From: Sphingomonadaceae bacterium
GTDB taxonomy: Bacteria > Pseudomonadota > Alphaproteobacteria > Sphingomonadales > Sphingomonadaceae
Assembly: GCA_947446935.1 (NCBI GenBank)
Contig: CANFIV010000030.1
Location: 1-9,304, forward strand
DNA: 9,304 nucleotides
Direction of reading: 5' to 3'
Shown here one piece after another: positions 1 to 6,842 of the stretch. The position numbers and the translations under genes are program-made. The number at the start of each line of letters is the position of its first letter. Within the stretch, counting starts at the first letter, position 1. The notes under the pieces were generated by a model. The model was not told the origin of the DNA, did not search any database, and saw nothing but the letters and a program-made list of their open reading frames with translations.

Positions 1-43
1 CAAGCAGGGAGAGCCCGAGTGTGGAACGCAAAAACTGCCGCAT
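1..43 (-). CDS. Possible N-terminus of a leftward gene (signal-peptide-like), cut by the window edge
   Basis: On the minus strand an ATG at base 43 opens a frame that stays open to the left edge. Its first 14 residues read MRQFLRSTLGLSLL: two arginines followed by a hydrophobic run, as at the start of a signal peptide or membrane anchor. If real, it would be the next gene downstream of the amidotransferase, 118 bases beyond that gene's stop, in the same orientation. No Shine-Dalgarno sequence is obvious before the ATG. Two plus-strand frames are also open from the left edge, ending at TAG 89-91 and TAA 96-98; the second would end in RPKGWWHRLVTLGPSP, so the tail of a convergent gene cannot be excluded. 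Fourteen codons are too few to decide or to assign a function. Confidence 0.25.
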   Translation of the reverse strand, partial: MRQFLRSTLGLSLL

Positions 44-87
44 GAACCGCCCAAAGGGTTGGTGGCACCGGTTGGTGACACTCGGGC
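13..87. repeat. Structured element closed by a perfect 10-bp inverted repeat
   Basis: GCCCGAGTGT at 13-22 is matched exactly by ACACTCGGGC at 78-87. Inside lie two smaller hairpins. Bases 46-63 pair as ACCG-CCC / GGG-T-TGGT (one bulge, one G-T wobble) around an AAA loop. CACC 66-69 pairs with GGTG 74-77 around GGTT, directly abutting the right arm of the outer stem. The 8-mer GGTTGGTG occurs twice (57-64, 70-77). No T-run follows on either strand, so it does not look like an intrinsic terminator. The TpsiC-loop motif and CCA context of a tRNA are missing. On the minus strand it would be the leader and first codons of the candidate gene at base 43. A structured leader, a small RNA or an intergenic repeat element are all possible. 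Confidence 0.5.
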
Positions 88-91
88 CTAG

Positions 92-161
92 TCCATAATG
101 GTTACTATCGACTTAATTGTTATGAAAGAAATGCTTTGCGTTAAAATTTAAATATCTGAAA
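92..161. other. AT-rich intergenic spacer downstream of the amidotransferase
   Basis: About 18 of 70 bases are G or C, a sharp drop from the surrounding GC-rich genes. No hairpin with a T-run marks a clear terminator for the operon. On the minus strand the sequence TTAAGTCGATAGTAAC (plus 101-116) differs by one base from the CtrA consensus TTAA-N7-TTAAC, and a weak TTAACG / TAACAAT pair could be a promoter. Such AT-rich stretches produce these matches by chance, so this is only a candidate promoter region for a leftward gene. Confidence 0.3.
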
Positions 162-2051
162 TTAAGACATTAATCCGAGACTTCGATCCAGCATCAGCAA
201 TTGCCACAGGAGGCGGCTATAGTCGCTCTTCCCCGCGATATGCGCCTCGGCCAGTTGCGCAAGGCGCGCGGTGTCGAACCAGCCGGTACGGGCCAACTCG
301 CCTCCAGTGGCCACGCGCCGCGCCTCGTCTGCCAGCGGACCGCGCAACCAGGCCGCAATCGGCGTAACGAAGCCCATCTTTGGCCGAAACAGGATATCGT
401 CTGGCAGGTAGCGCCGCATCGCCTGCTTCATCAGCCACTTGCCGGTCATCCCGCGCACACGCAGACGCTCAGGCAGGCGCGCACCGAATTCGATCAACCG
501 ATGATCGAGCAACGGTTCGCGCGCCTCAAGGCTTACCGCCATGCTCGTGCGATCGACTTTGGTCAGGATATCGCCGGGCAGGTAGAATTTCAGATCCGCA
601 TATTGCGCGCGATCTAGCCCGCCGCGCGCGGGCGCACCGCGCATGAGTTCAACGAAGGGCTGTTCGGCCCTGTAATCACCACGCAAACGTTTGAATTCGC
701 TGGAATAGAGCGAGCTGCGCAGTTCCGGCCCGGTTACTGAGAGTGCCCTCGCATATCCCTCTTCCCCGCTTGAAGCGAGGCTGAGTAGGGTAGCTTTAGC
801 GCGCAACGGACGCGGAGCCCAATCGAGCTTGGGGTAGACCGCGCCGAGCCCGCCCAGCACCGGCCGCCGCAGCGCTGCGGGCAGAAGCCCACGCACCTGC
901 TCCTCGCGGTGGTGGAACGTCTGGCGGCGGTAACCGGCAAAGGCCTCGTCCGCCCCGTCCCCCGAAAGCGCCACGGTCACGTGCTGGCGCGCCAGTTCAC
1001 ACACCCGGAACGTGGGCAACGCGGAGGCATCGGCAAACGGCTCGTCGAACATCGCTGCCAGCCGGTCCACCAGCGCGAAATCCTCCGAACCAACCGTGCG
1101 CTCATGGTGCTCGGTGCCATATTGGCCCGCGATCCGCGAGGCGTAGGCCGTCTCGTCAAGCGCGGCGACATCGAAGCCGATCGTGCAGGTCTTGACCGGC
1201 TCGCGGCTCGCTTCGGCCATCAACGCCACCACGCTCGAACTGTCGACCCCGCCCGAGAGGAATGCGCCAAGCGGCACGTCCGCCACCATGCGCGAGGTCA
1301 CCGCCTCGCGCAGGTGGTGGAGCATATGCGCACCGAAGTCGGCATCGCTGCCGCGTTCACGTTCGGCGAAAGAGACGTCCCACCACTGGACTGGCCGCGG
1401 CGGCGGCGCGTCGTGGCGCAGCAGACGGTAATGGCCTGCCGGAAGCTTCTCGACCCCTTTGAGGATCGCCCGGGTATCGGGCACAAAGCCCCAGGTGAGA
1501 TAGTCTTCCACCGCCAGCGGATCGAGTTCGCGGCGCAACGATGGATGCGCGACCAACTGTTTGAGTTCCGAGCCGAATACCACGCTGCCATCGGCAAGCG
1601 TGGCCATATGGAGCGGCTTCACCCCCAGTCGGTCACGCGCCAGCAGAAGCGTGCGCTGCCTGAGATCGTAGAGCGCGAAGGCGAACATGCCGTGGAGCCG
1701 TGGCAGGCAGTCCACGCCCCACTTCTGCCACGCCGCAAGGATCACCTCGCTGTCGCCATCGGTGCGGAAGGTTGCGCCCTGGGCTTGCAACTCGCGCCGC
1801 AGTTCCCTGAAATTGTAAATCTCGCCGTTGAACACGAGCATCGCCGAGCCATCGGCCGAGGCCATAGGCTGCGGCGATCCGGCAAGGTCGATGATCGCAA
1901 GCCGCAAGTGGCCAAGCCCGACCCCGGGCGCGGTCCAAACCCCTTGCCCGTCAGGCCCGCGATGCGCGGCAACCGCGCACATCCGCGCGACCCGGTCAGG
2001 ATCGACGGGCTTCAGGCCCTCGGTGTGGAATATCCCGGCAATGCCGCACAT
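162..2051 (-). CDS. XrtA/PEP-CTERM system-associated amidotransferase (asparagine synthase-like)
   Basis: This protein of 629 residues resembles glutamine-hydrolysing asparagine synthase, of the subtype found in exosortase A loci (TIGR03108-like). It has an N-terminal class II glutaminase domain with Cys2 as the nucleophile (MCGIAGIF), RGPDG 31-35 and NGEIYN 75-80. A C-terminal ATP-pyrophosphatase domain follows, with the PP-loop SGGVDSS 266-272 and SGDGADE 363-369. Both halves look intact, so it should release ammonia from glutamine and transfer it to an adenylated acceptor. In this setting the acceptor is probably a sugar acid or another cell-surface precursor rather than free aspartate (inference). 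The start is fixed at 2051 because the mature enzyme needs Cys directly after Met; a longer frame to 2096 would bury it. The gene starts 10 bases after the exosortase stop without a clear Shine-Dalgarno, so coupling to the upstream gene is likely. It is the last clear gene of the operon. Confidence 0.93.
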   Translation of the reverse strand: MCGIAGIFHTEGLKPVDPDRVARMCAVAAHRGPDGQGVWTAPGVGLGHLRLAIIDLAGSPQPMASADGSAMLVFNGEIYNFRELRRELQAQGATFRTDGDSEVILAAWQKWGVDCLPRLHGMFAFALYDLRQRTLLLARDRLGVKPLHMATLADGSVVFGSELKQLVAHPSLRRELDPLAVEDYLTWGFVPDTRAILKGVEKLPAGHYRLLRHDAPPPRPVQWWDVSFAERERGSDADFGAHMLHHLREAVTSRMVADVPLGAFLSGGVDSSSVVALMAEASREPVKTCTIGFDVAALDETAYASRIAGQYGTEHHERTVGSEDFALVDRLAAMFDEPFADASALPTFRVCELARQHVTVALSGDGADEAFAGYRRQTFHHREEQVRGLLPAALRRPVLGGLGAVYPKLDWAPRPLRAKATLLSLASSGEEGYARALSVTGPELRSSLYSSEFKRLRGDYRAEQPFVELMRGAPARGGLDRAQYADLKFYLPGDILTKVDRTSMAVSLEAREPLLDHRLIEFGARLPERLRVRGMTGKWLMKQAMRRYLPDDILFRPKMGFVTPIAAWLRGPLADEARRVATGGELARTGWFDTARLAQLAEAHIAGKSDYSRLLWQLLMLDRSLGLMS

Positions 2052-2061
2052 GAGAGGGCGC

Positions 2062-3621
2062 TTACCGGACCCGCGCCATGCGGTCCATCCACGCATCGAC
2101 CGGTCCGGTTGTCGCCAGGAACGCGCGGATCGCCTCCTCCGGGGTTCTACCGTCTCCAGCTTCGGCAGAGAGGATCAGCGTCATGGTCGGCCGTGCCCGC
2201 AGCAACAGGCGGTCGCGCATGTTGGCGAGCTTGAGTGCTGTATTGCTGCCTGTCAGCAGATCATCAGTCCGCAGCCATGTGACCGCAAGGCGGTGGACCG
2301 GGCCCGGCGCCTGGATCACGTCGCTTTTGGCATTGGCAAACGCCGGGCCAGGTGCCTCCCAAGCCCAGTGGCTACCGAGCGGCAAAGCGCCCTCACCGAA
2401 GCCGCCGGCCTCCTTGCCATCGCCCTGCTTGGCATAGAGCGCAAACGAGAGATCTACGATATGGCCTTGCCCGTCAGCATAACGGCCCGTGAGCCGGTGA
2501 TCGGCACCTGTGTGGAGCGGAGTCCATTCGGCCTTGGGCGCGCTATCTGCCAAATGCCAGCCGGGTACTATGGGCAGCGCGACGTGATCGGGCATCGGAG
2601 CAACCATGCGATTGGCGGCTGTGCTCCAGACCAGCCCCGCGAGCGCCAATGCCGCAATCGCACCCATCGCCGCGCCGAAAGGCATCGCCATGCGCTCGAG
2701 CCGGGCGATGAGAGGCGAGGCTTCGATCTTCTCGCCATCCACCAGCGGCGCATCGACCGCCCGGTCGAAGAACCGCCAGCCCGCCGCCATGACCAGCGCC
2801 ATGACTACAGCGAAAAACACCCAGCCGTAGAATACGTGATCGAAGCTCGCGGCGAAGGCGATCCCGCGCTTGCCCGCTATGAAGATGGTGCCCCATGCAC
2901 GCACCCCGTTGGCGAGAACCGGAACCACGACTGAGAGCGCCATGAACGCGGCGCGACGGGGCCAGCTCTTGAAGCAGACATTGCAGACGAGAACGCCGTA
3001 AGCGACCATGGCAATGAGGAATTTTACGCCCGAGCAAGCCTCCGCCACCTCGAAGTATCCGAAGCGCGTGGAGATGAAGACGCCGTCGATGGTCGCGGGC
3101 ACTTGCGTGAGCGCCAGAATGGCCATCGTGAGTTTCGCTGTGATCGTCTGGAGGAACGGGATCATCTCATCGCCGAACGGCACCAGCGTGAGCATATAGC
3201 CCAGCGGAAACAACTGCGCCGCTGCGACGCGGGGGCCGAGCAGCGCCAGTACCGCACCCTGAAGCATGACCACGACGGCCAATTGCCGCGCAAGGTTGAG
3301 ACCGGAGAAATCGCCGAGCACCCAAAGCATCGTTGCGCCGCCCACAACGACGAGCCCCGGCCACCAGGCCGAAGGCACCAGCCGCGCGGTCTCGGTGCTG
3401 CGTTGCAGGACCAGCCAGATCAGGATCGGCGGAATCAGCAGGATGTGGTTGTAGGTGGAGCTGTCCCACCATTGCCAGGCCATATCGCGCCAATCACCCA
3501 GGAACAGCGCAATGAGCCCCAGCCAGACCACGGCGAGCCGCGCAAGCGGCATGTGCCAGTGCGCTGGAATGCGGGGCTTCAGCGGCAGGGGCGAAGGAAT
3601 GGTGGACGCTTCAGGCTGCAT
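2062..3621 (-). CDS. xrtA: Exosortase A fused to a C-terminal EpsI domain
   Basis: This integral inner-membrane protein has 519 residues. Residues 1 to about 290 form the exosortase (EpsH) domain with eight or so hydrophobic segments. The expected cysteine-protease residues are visible: Cys196 in EACSGVKF, Arg241 in ANGVRAWG and His262 in FDHVFYGW. Exosortases recognise C-terminal PEP-CTERM sorting signals and cut there, like Gram-positive sortases in role but not in fold. After a charged linker a further membrane segment (about 313-333) leads into a soluble, presumably periplasmic EpsI-type domain (about 340-519; motif LPIVPGWHL). In many bacteria EpsI is a separate neighbouring gene; here the two form one chain. 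The start at 3621 is chosen for the GGAAGGG ribosome site 7 bases upstream; the frame extends to 3690 without such support. The gene overlaps the end of the glycosyltransferase by 11 bases. Confidence 0.95.
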   Translation of the reverse strand: MQPEASTIPSPLPLKPRIPAHWHMPLARLAVVWLGLIALFLGDWRDMAWQWWDSSTYNHILLIPPILIWLVLQRSTETARLVPSAWWPGLVVVGGATMLWVLGDFSGLNLARQLAVVVMLQGAVLALLGPRVAAAQLFPLGYMLTLVPFGDEMIPFLQTITAKLTMAILALTQVPATIDGVFISTRFGYFEVAEACSGVKFLIAMVAYGVLVCNVCFKSWPRRAAFMALSVVVPVLANGVRAWGTIFIAGKRGIAFAASFDHVFYGWVFFAVVMALVMAAGWRFFDRAVDAPLVDGEKIEASPLIARLERMAMPFGAAMGAIAALALAGLVWSTAANRMVAPMPDHVALPIVPGWHLADSAPKAEWTPLHTGADHRLTGRYADGQGHIVDLSFALYAKQGDGKEAGGFGEGALPLGSHWAWEAPGPAFANAKSDVIQAPGPVHRLAVTWLRTDDLLTGSNTALKLANMRDRLLLRARPTMTLILSAEAGDGRTPEEAIRAFLATTGPVDAWMDRMARVR

Positions 3622-4825
3622 CGGCAGACCCTTCCAGCAGCGCGCCCAAAGGTGCGAGCACGCGGTCCCAACCGCATTCCTCGATAACAAAGCACCGCGC
3701 GGCCGTGCCCATGGCTTCGGCGGCGGGCCTGTCCTTCAGCAGCACCAAGGCGCTCGCGGCAAGCGCATCGGGCGTTTCGGCGAGCGCAAAATGGACGCCA
3801 CCCGTGCCGCCGATACCCGTTGCGGCGGCAGGCGTCAGCAGCACTGGGCGCGCCATGGCCATGGCCTCGAGCACCTTGTTCTGAACGCCGCGTGCGATCA
3901 TCAGCGGCGCGGTGACAATGTCCGCACCCGAATGCCACGGGCGCACATCGGGGACGGGTCCGGTCACGATGGTGCCGTTCAATCCCGCCAGCGAGCGCAC
4001 TGCAGCCGTCGGCGCACGGCCCACGATGGCGAACCGGGCCTCAGGATGGACCTGACGAACCTGCGGCATGACCTTTCGCGCGAAAAGATCGACTGCCTCG
4101 ATATTGGGCGGGTAGTCCATCTGCCCGGTGAACACGATCGAGGGGCCGCCGCTTTGCAGCTCTTCGGCCGGTACAGTCTCGGCCGGATCGAAGAACTCCG
4201 TATCGATCCCGTTGCCAAGAGCGCGCACGTCAGGCGGGGCACCCTTCCCCAGCCGGCTTTCGAACAACGCGCGTTCCTCGCGCGAAATAAACAAGCTGGT
4301 GGTGGCCCGGCGCGCTGTGGCTTCCTCGAACCGGCGCATCAGCCGCGCCTCGCGCGCATAGAGCAGCCGACGGGCGAGCGCCCCGGTCTGGGCGTAGGCT
4401 TCGAACTTGGCCGAATCGACATCGACAAAGTCCATCACCACGCGGCCCCGGAACGCCGCGGGCACATATTGCGCCATCTGCCCTGAAAAGACGAAGATCG
4501 CCGCAATCGGCCGGGTTTCCAGCACATGCGCGACATAGCGCTGGAGCTTCGCCGATGCGAACGCAGCGAGGCTGACGGGCTTGCCCTGCCCCAATGCCTG
4601 AAGCGCGGCGAGCGGCAACGGCGCGGTGCGGCGCACGAGGCAGTGGCTCGCGGCCAGCGCAGCGAGTTCACCTTCCTGCGCCATGTCCGCTGCGTCGTCC
4701 GCCAGTGCACCGACATGGACCGGCGCGATCCCCGCGATCCGCCGTAAGAGATGGTTCGAGCGAATCTTGTCGCCGCGATCAGGCGGAAACGGCACGCGGT
4801 GCGCCAGGAAGAGGATCTCGCTCAT
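3611..4825 (-). CDS. Sugar transferase, exosortase A system-associated (GT-B fold)
   Basis: This cytoplasmic glycosyltransferase of 404 residues matches the TIGR03087 type (PEP-CTERM/EpsH1-associated sugar transferase). The N-terminus carries LFLAHRVPFPPDRGDKIRSN (residues 5-24), a signature of this family, with the glycine-containing loop near the acceptor site. The C-terminal half has GNGID 204-208, the GQMDYPPN stretch that opens the second Rossmann domain (about 244-251), and NKVLEAMA 316-323, in which Glu320 is the usual nucleotide-sugar-binding glutamate of GT4-like enzymes. It probably adds one sugar to the lipid-linked exopolysaccharide repeat; donor and acceptor cannot be read from the sequence. 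The start at 4825 is set by the ATGA overlap with the FemAB-like gene's stop (4822-4825). An upstream in-frame extension to 4888 lies inside that gene and is unlikely. Confidence 0.93.
   Translation of the reverse strand: MSEILFLAHRVPFPPDRGDKIRSNHLLRRIAGIAPVHVGALADDAADMAQEGELAALAASHCLVRRTAPLPLAALQALGQGKPVSLAAFASAKLQRYVAHVLETRPIAAIFVFSGQMAQYVPAAFRGRVVMDFVDVDSAKFEAYAQTGALARRLLYAREARLMRRFEEATARRATTSLFISREERALFESRLGKGAPPDVRALGNGIDTEFFDPAETVPAEELQSGGPSIVFTGQMDYPPNIEAVDLFARKVMPQVRQVHPEARFAIVGRAPTAAVRSLAGLNGTIVTGPVPDVRPWHSGADIVTAPLMIARGVQNKVLEAMAMARPVLLTPAAATGIGGTGGVHFALAETPDALAASALVLLKDRPAAEAMGTAARCFVIEECGWDRVLAPLGALLEGSADAA
3629..3635 (-). promoter_or_regulatory. Ribosome binding site of xrtA
   Basis: The minus strand reads GGAAGGG, 7 bases before the ATG at 3621, inside the end of the glycosyltransferase gene. 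It is among the strongest Shine-Dalgarno sequences in the window and decides the xrtA start against the longer frame that begins at 3690. Confidence 0.7.
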
Positions 4826-5883
4826 GCGAGGCCGTGAGCAATCAGCGGGCCGAGGCGATTGGCGATGGGCAGCGGCAGCTTCTGCCACAGCGCGATCTTG
4901 GCCTTGTAGCGTGGGGAAAGCGGATTGACGTCGCGCGGTGCCGCGCCATCAGCAGCCCATGTGGCATAGCTTAGCGGTTGCGGCTCGAAACCCCAATTGC
5001 GCTTGAAGTGATAGGCCCCGGTATTGGCCTTCGAGCGGCCGAAATCGAAACTGTCGCAGCCCCGCGCGCGGGCATGACACATCAGTGCATAGTACATGAC
5101 ATCGTTCGCGCGCAGGCTGCGCGCCGCATGCACCCCGCCGCCCCAATAGGGCATGACTGCGCCGCGATGATAGAGGCTGAGCACGCTCGCCACAGCCTGC
5201 CCTTCGTGCAGCACAGTCAGGATATCGGCGTCCTCACCGAAAGCATCAAGCACCGCAGCAAACAGCGCGCGCGGGAACACCGGGGTGCCGAGATTCCGGA
5301 CAGATTCGGCATAGACAGCATAGTGCATCGCCCGGTCGGTCTCGCTGCGCCCGATGCGCACTTCCATCGCGTTTGCGAGGCCTTTGCGCACTTCGGCGCG
5401 CTGTTTGCGCGGGATTGCAGTGAGCTGCGCTTCATCATCAACAGCAAGCTTGGTGACGAAACCGGCATGGCTGTCCTGCTTGACGTGCCACGCGCTATCC
5501 TCCGGCATCGCGCCGCCGCGCAGTTCGATGGTCGGGCAACTCAGCCGCTGCGCGAGTTCGCTGGCAGCGGCGAACATTTCGGGAGCTGCCCCCGCATCGC
5601 CGAGCAGCCCGCCGCCTACGGCAAAGCCGGTCGATACCAAAGCACGGCCGAACAGCGGCGAACCCACCGCATGCAGGGGCAGCAGCGCGGCGATGTCTCC
5701 CCCATGCTCGGCGAGCAACACATGCGCCTTGTGCCCGGTCGCGCGGGTCACCGCGTCCATCCATTCAGGCCGGTGGAACGGGGTTGCATCCGCTGCCTCG
5801 GCGACAAAGCGCAGGATCGCGGCGCGGTCGCCCGGATCGGCGAGCCGGACCCGAGCAAGCGCAGGATAAAACGGCGCGTTCAT
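4822..5883 (-). CDS. FemAB-like GNAT-fold protein, PEP-CTERM/XrtA system-associated
   Basis: This 353-residue protein belongs to the FemAB-related family that accompanies exosortase A (TIGR03019-like). True FemA/B/X enzymes use aminoacyl-tRNA to add amino acids to a cell-wall precursor; the substrate of this branch is unknown. Visible signatures are FHRPEWMDAV 36-45 in the first half, the basic helix RKQRAEVRKGLA 159-170, and a second GNAT-like half with FDFGRS 279-284 and GAYHFKRNWGFEP 289-301. No signal peptide or membrane segment is seen, so it should act in the cytoplasm. It begins in a 4-base ATGA overlap with the deacetylase stop (5880-5883) and ends in a 4-base overlap with the glycosyltransferase start. 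Translation of the three is therefore probably coupled. A role in acylating an amino sugar or the carrier-linked repeat is an inference from context. Confidence 0.92.
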   Translation of the reverse strand: MNAPFYPALARVRLADPGDRAAILRFVAEAADATPFHRPEWMDAVTRATGHKAHVLLAEHGGDIAALLPLHAVGSPLFGRALVSTGFAVGGGLLGDAGAAPEMFAAASELAQRLSCPTIELRGGAMPEDSAWHVKQDSHAGFVTKLAVDDEAQLTAIPRKQRAEVRKGLANAMEVRIGRSETDRAMHYAVYAESVRNLGTPVFPRALFAAVLDAFGEDADILTVLHEGQAVASVLSLYHRGAVMPYWGGGVHAARSLRANDVMYYALMCHARARGCDSFDFGRSKANTGAYHFKRNWGFEPQPLSYATWAADGAAPRDVNPLSPRYKAKIALWQKLPLPIANRLGPLIAHGLA

Positions 5884-6785
5884 GCCGCAATGCTTTCGGC
5901 ATCGAGTCGCGCGGCCTCCGCCGCCACGACCGCGTCCATGCGGCCCCAGCTGAATGCCCCCAGCAGGTGTTGCAGCTTTCCGGCCATGACGGCGAGATTG
6001 GTATAATGCCTGAGGCGCGAGCGCAGCGGCGCATCGGTCCGGCGCGGCTGGCTGGGGTCAATCTCCCACGGGTGGAAATAGAACACGGCCGGGCGCCGAT
6101 CACGCGTATTGACCCGCTCCACCGCCCAGCGCGAAACTGCATAGGGCAAGAGACGGAAGAACCCGCCACCACCCGCCGCCATGCGCCGTCCGGCGATTTC
6201 GGCCGTGGTCACCGGCACCTCGATCAGGCCGGAGCCCGCCACGGGACGGAACGCAAAGCGCGGCGCCTCGCGCCAGCCGTAGTGATCGTGGACAATGGGC
6301 GCGACGCTGGAAGAATAGGCATAGCCGTGCCGCGCCAGCACCTCGTGCGCCCAGGGCGTGCGCGCATCGATTGAAAAGCTCGGCGCGCGGTAGCCGGTTA
6401 CAGTTGAGCCGCTGGTCTGTTCAAGCACATCACGCGCGCGGGCGATGTCCTGGCCAAAGACCGCCTCGCCGAGTGTGAACACACGGGCATGATCCCAGCC
6501 ATGGCTGGCGATCTCATGACCCGCCTCGGCGATGCGCCGCATCATCATTGGATGACGTTCCGCCACCCAGCCAAGCGTGAAGAACGTCGCCTTCACGTCC
6601 GCATCGGCAAACAGCTGCAGGATCTTGTCGCAATTGCCCTCGACCCGGCGGTCCAGCCCTTCCCAGTCGCTGCGCGCAATGACATGCTCGAACGCGCCGA
6701 CCTGGAACCAGTCCTCAACGTCGACCGACATGCCATTCAGCACGGTCTTGCAGGTAACCGGAGGAATTGGGCTCGCGCCGGACAT
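5880..6785 (-). CDS. Polysaccharide deacetylase (NodB type), XrtA/PEP-CTERM-associated
   Basis: This 301-residue protein is of the TIGR03006 / DUF3473 type. NodB-domain motifs appear in order: VDVEDWF 21-27 (catalytic and metal-binding aspartates), SHGWDH 94-99 (metal-binding His95 and His99), GYRAPSF 131-137, and the late FYFHPWEID 235-243, in which His238 is the probable catalytic histidine. The family removes N-acetyl groups from amino-sugar polymers or precursors, using a metal ion. No signal peptide is visible, so action on a cytoplasmic or membrane-linked precursor is likelier than on exported polymer. I chose ATG 6785 because AAAGGA lies 11 bases upstream. The frame is open to a TTG at 6863, which would overlap the ATPase by 32 bases and add a repetitive LPDPA-type N-terminus. 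A still shorter start is ATG 6731, directly before VDVED. Confidence 0.9.
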   Translation of the reverse strand: MSGASPIPPVTCKTVLNGMSVDVEDWFQVGAFEHVIARSDWEGLDRRVEGNCDKILQLFADADVKATFFTLGWVAERHPMMMRRIAEAGHEIASHGWDHARVFTLGEAVFGQDIARARDVLEQTSGSTVTGYRAPSFSIDARTPWAHEVLARHGYAYSSSVAPIVHDHYGWREAPRFAFRPVAGSGLIEVPVTTAEIAGRRMAAGGGGFFRLLPYAVSRWAVERVNTRDRRPAVFYFHPWEIDPSQPRRTDAPLRSRLRHYTNLAVMAGKLQHLLGAFSWGRMDAVVAAEAARLDAESIAA

Positions 6786-6796
6786 GGCGTCGTCGG

Positions 6797-6802
6797 TCCT
6801 TT
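6797..6802 (-). promoter_or_regulatory. Probable ribosome binding site of the deacetylase gene
   Basis: The minus strand reads AAAGGA, 11 bases before the ATG at 6785, in the gap after the ATPase stop codon. The spacing is a little long, so support for this start over the TTG at 6863 is moderate. Confidence 0.5.
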
Positions 6803-6806
6803 CAAA

Positions 6807-6842
6807 CAGCGCAGGGTCAGGCAGCGCAGGGTCAGGCAGCGC
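6807..6842. repeat. 15-bp tandem repeat, about 2.4 copies, at the ATPase/deacetylase junction
   Basis: The unit CAGCGCAGGGTCAGG (plus strand) occurs at 6807-6821 and 6822-6836, followed by a partial third copy (CAGCGC, to 6842). The TGA stop of the ATPase (6832-6834) lies inside a copy, and the other full copy carries the same TGA in the same frame 15 bases on. In the deacetylase frame the unit encodes Leu-Pro-Asp-Pro-Ala twice, upstream of the preferred ATG at 6785. Copy number could change by replication slippage without altering either reading frame, because the unit is five codons long. Confidence 0.85.

Noticed and set aside
13..87. tRNA gene or intrinsic terminator at the inverted repeat
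   Set aside because: The closing stem is 10 bp, no GGTTCGA-type T loop or normal D arm is present, and no T-run follows the stem on either strand.
13..87. Miniature transposon or integron attC site
   Set aside because: No target-site duplication flanks the repeat arms, and the attC core motifs (RYYYAAC / GTTRRRY) are absent at the ends. A dispersed repeat family cannot be judged from one copy.
2052..2096. Longer amidotransferase starting at 2096
   Set aside because: It would place 15 residues before the Met-Cys pair and abolish the N-terminal cysteine nucleophile.
909..2234. Plus-strand open frame of 441 codons opposite the amidotransferase and the end of xrtA
   Set aside because: It lies antisense to a gene with complete catalytic motifs. 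Its protein is rich in Arg, His and Gly with no recognisable domain. Long antisense frames are expected in GC-rich DNA with strong codon bias.
3622..3690. Longer N-terminus of exosortase A starting at 3690
   Set aside because: It would lie inside the glycosyltransferase gene and has no ribosome site, whereas 3621 has GGAAGGG at good spacing.
3455..6006. Plus-strand frames of about 340 codons (3455-4486 and 4978-6006)
   Set aside because: Both are antisense to the glycosyltransferase and FemAB-like genes, which have family signatures; no family resemblance was seen in the plus-strand products.
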